In this document: positions 62,639 through 64,000 of the stretch, piece after piece
Layout: every line of letters starts with the position of its first letter
How positions within the stretch are numbered: position 1 is the stretch's first letter
Assembly (NCBI RefSeq): GCF_014696925.1
Contig: NZ_JACJQY010000005.1
Location: 124,001 to 188,000, forward strand
Length of the DNA stretch: 64,000 nt
Direction: 5' to 3'
Source of the DNA: Phormidium tenue FACHB-1050
Lineage (GTDB): Bacteria; Cyanobacteriota; Cyanobacteriia; Pseudanabaenales; Pseudanabaenaceae
Made by a program: the position numbers and the translations under genes
The notes under the pieces: model-generated
The model's database searches: none
What the model saw: only the letters and a program-made list of their open reading frames with translations
What the model was told of the DNA's origin: nothing

Positions 62639-63307
62639 TTTCCTCAATGCGATCGTTGCGTTCAACAACTATACTTCCAATCCAAAGATCACAGATTTGT
62701 ATAGCAGTTTTCAAACGAGCATAAGCTCATTTGAAAGCTCAACCCAAAACCTCACTCAGTAGATTTTCAGTGTTTCTACTCTCTTGTCAGCCCTAGACTT
62801 CTACCAGCGCAAAAATTCTTTCCACATATAGCAATAAAAGGTTAGGACATACTTTTTTAGATGCTTTTTTTTGCTTTGTTAATACGCGATATGCAACTAC
62901 TCCCTTCCCACCGAAGAAATAGACATGTAAAACCAAGAAATAGCGTTGCGGCGCGAAGCGCCGCAACGTCTATTCTTTCACTGAGAAGGGAGTAACAAGT
63001 CTGAAAGCCTTGTTTTTTCGTGCTGCACTAGTGAGTAGTTTGAATTTTTGATAGCCTAAACAACCTCAGAGTAATATCTCAAAAATATTTACACATCGCG
63101 TTTTGTTCTGCTATTGTTATGGAAAGATTTTTGTTCTGCATTATTTAGCAAATTCGGGGGGGTCTCGATTTTGCTTATCCGACGACATAAAATTAAGACA
63201 AAATTAAAACCCAATGCAGATCTACGATGCGAAGCACTGTAGCTCTACATTCATCCAGGAAGCAAAAGTTCTTTCCAAATTCTATTGCCAAACTATAACC
63301 TCAAAAT
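62639..63307. other. 669-bp gap
   Basis: No gene recognised. It contains a nested palindrome at 62897-62992 (outer CTCCCTTC/GAAGGGAG, inner ATAGCGTTGCGGCGC/GCGCCGCAACG). Promoters for the two flanking divergent genes should lie here. Confidence 0.55.
62897..62992. repeat. nested palindromic element
   Basis: Outer ACTCCCTTC pairs with GAAGGGAGT. Inner GCGTTGCGGCGC, loop GAA, GCGCCGCAACG. Confidence 0.6.
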
Positions 63308-63976
63308 ATGAGCATTAAAGATTCTTTTCGTGGCTTCCCAACTATTGCGATCGCTCTTTTCTTCAGCCCCATGCTTTTTGATCTTCCCGCCCAAGCCTTT
63401 TCTAGGCAAGACTTCGACAAACTATTGATGACCAATGCCTGTACAAAGTGCGATTTGTCAGGAGCTGATCTATCTAACAAAGATCTGTATGGTAGTTATC
63501 TCCAGGAAGCAAATCTATCTGGTGCAAATCTATCTGGTACTTTACTTAATGAAGCCAAGGTTACAGGCGCGAATTTGAGTAACGCCAATCTCTCTGGGGC
63601 AGTCCTCTTGGGAGTTGACCTCTCTGGCTCAAATCTGACAGGAGCGAATCTCTCTAAAGCAAATCTCTCTAATGGGACGTTAAGTAAGGCTGATTTTACA
63701 AAAGCAAACCTGAGCAATAGCGATTTAACATTTGCGGTCGCAGCAGATGCCATTTTTTCTAATGCGATCATGACTAGTGCCGACCTCAAATTTGCTGTGT
63801 TTTTGAGATCGAATTTATCGAATGTAGATTTTTCTAACTCCGCGATGAGCAAAAGTAGATTGTCAGGTGCAATTCTGACAGGTGCTAAGTTTGTAGGTGC
63901 AGTTCTAACTAATGCACGTATGCCAGATGACACTGTTTATAATGGTAGCGTGTCTCAATTTGGAGCTTCCAAGTAA
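63308..63976 (+). CDS. secreted pentapeptide repeat protein
   Basis: A 222-residue protein with a signal peptide (TIAIALFFSPMLFDLPAQAF), then CTKCDLSGADLSNKDLYGSY and about 30 pentapeptide repeats to the end (FVGAVLTNARM). The cysteine pair just before the repeats occurs in other secreted cyanobacterial pentapeptide proteins. It is expected to be a lumenal or periplasmic beta-helix. Function unknown. Confidence 0.88.
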   Translation: MSIKDSFRGFPTIAIALFFSPMLFDLPAQAFSRQDFDKLLMTNACTKCDLSGADLSNKDLYGSYLQEANLSGANLSGTLLNEAKVTGANLSNANLSGAVLLGVDLSGSNLTGANLSKANLSNGTLSKADFTKANLSNSDLTFAVAADAIFSNAIMTSADLKFAVFLRSNLSNVDFSNSAMSKSRLSGAILTGAKFVGAVLTNARMPDDTVYNGSVSQFGASK

Positions 63977-64000
63977 GTTCTAAAGCTTTATTCTGGTTTG

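Overview
The window comes from a cyanobacterial chromosome, most like Pseudanabaena or a close relative (the genus is an inference). Lineage evidence is the set of photosynthesis and cyanobacterial marker genes: petC-petA (cytochrome b6f), psbZ, ndhO, ycf34, desA, pipX, a CruA/CruP-type lycopene cyclase, RNase E with the cyanobacterial C-terminal basic tail, and a SigG/anti-sigma pair. The HIP1 octamer GCGATCGC is dense through most of the window. No tRNA, rRNA or CRISPR array was seen.

Layout. 0-9 kb: an RlmI-like methyltransferase cut by the window edge, a Uma2 nuclease, a TPR lipoprotein-like protein, an M16 peptidase, an AT-rich two-gene AAA-ATPase/DUF4276 module, the lycopene cyclase and aroE. 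9-18 kb, mostly minus strand: a PLP decarboxylase, a fused double ABC ATPase, xisI with a broken xisH, cobQ, then a five-gene signalling cluster (protoglobin, V4R-like protein, roadblock, small GTPase, DUF4388). 18.7-28.5 kb is the accessory region: a NACHT NTPase, cbiB, then toxin-antitoxin cassettes and a 1253-residue type IIG-like restriction-modification protein whose 3' end recurs as fragments between the cassettes. 28.8-45.3 kb is housekeeping: FHA-TPR, a membrane protein, HtrA protease, SigG and its anti-sigma factor, Rrf2, ribH, psbZ, a double histidine phosphatase, rne, a protein kinase, petC-petA and pyrH-frr. 45.5-64 kb: two adjacent pentapeptide-repeat genes, cobA, a degenerate HepT-like protein, DUF429, a second kinase, DUF4346, prmA, DUF1460, ycf34, ndhO, surE, a MazEF-type pair, rtcB, desA, pipX-ispE, a Crp/Fnr regulator and a secreted pentapeptide protein.

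Three things stand out. First, the intergenic space is full of long, often perfect hairpins. Some fall into families, and in several the stem takes in the stop codon and last codons of the neighbouring gene. Second, the 22-28.5 kb locus looks like an assembly of defence and toxin-antitoxin parts between repeated copies of a methylase 3' end, including one ORF that looks like a deletion fusion of a two-gene cassette. Third, xisH is frameshifted by an exact 43-bp tandem duplication, and the intact family C-terminus is still readable downstream.

Starts were changed from the longest ORF where a Shine-Dalgarno sequence, family length or overlap supported it. These include GTG starts for psbZ, frr, desA and a pentapeptide gene, and a probable CTG start for the histidine phosphatase. 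All family names come from reading motifs by eye; no database search was run.
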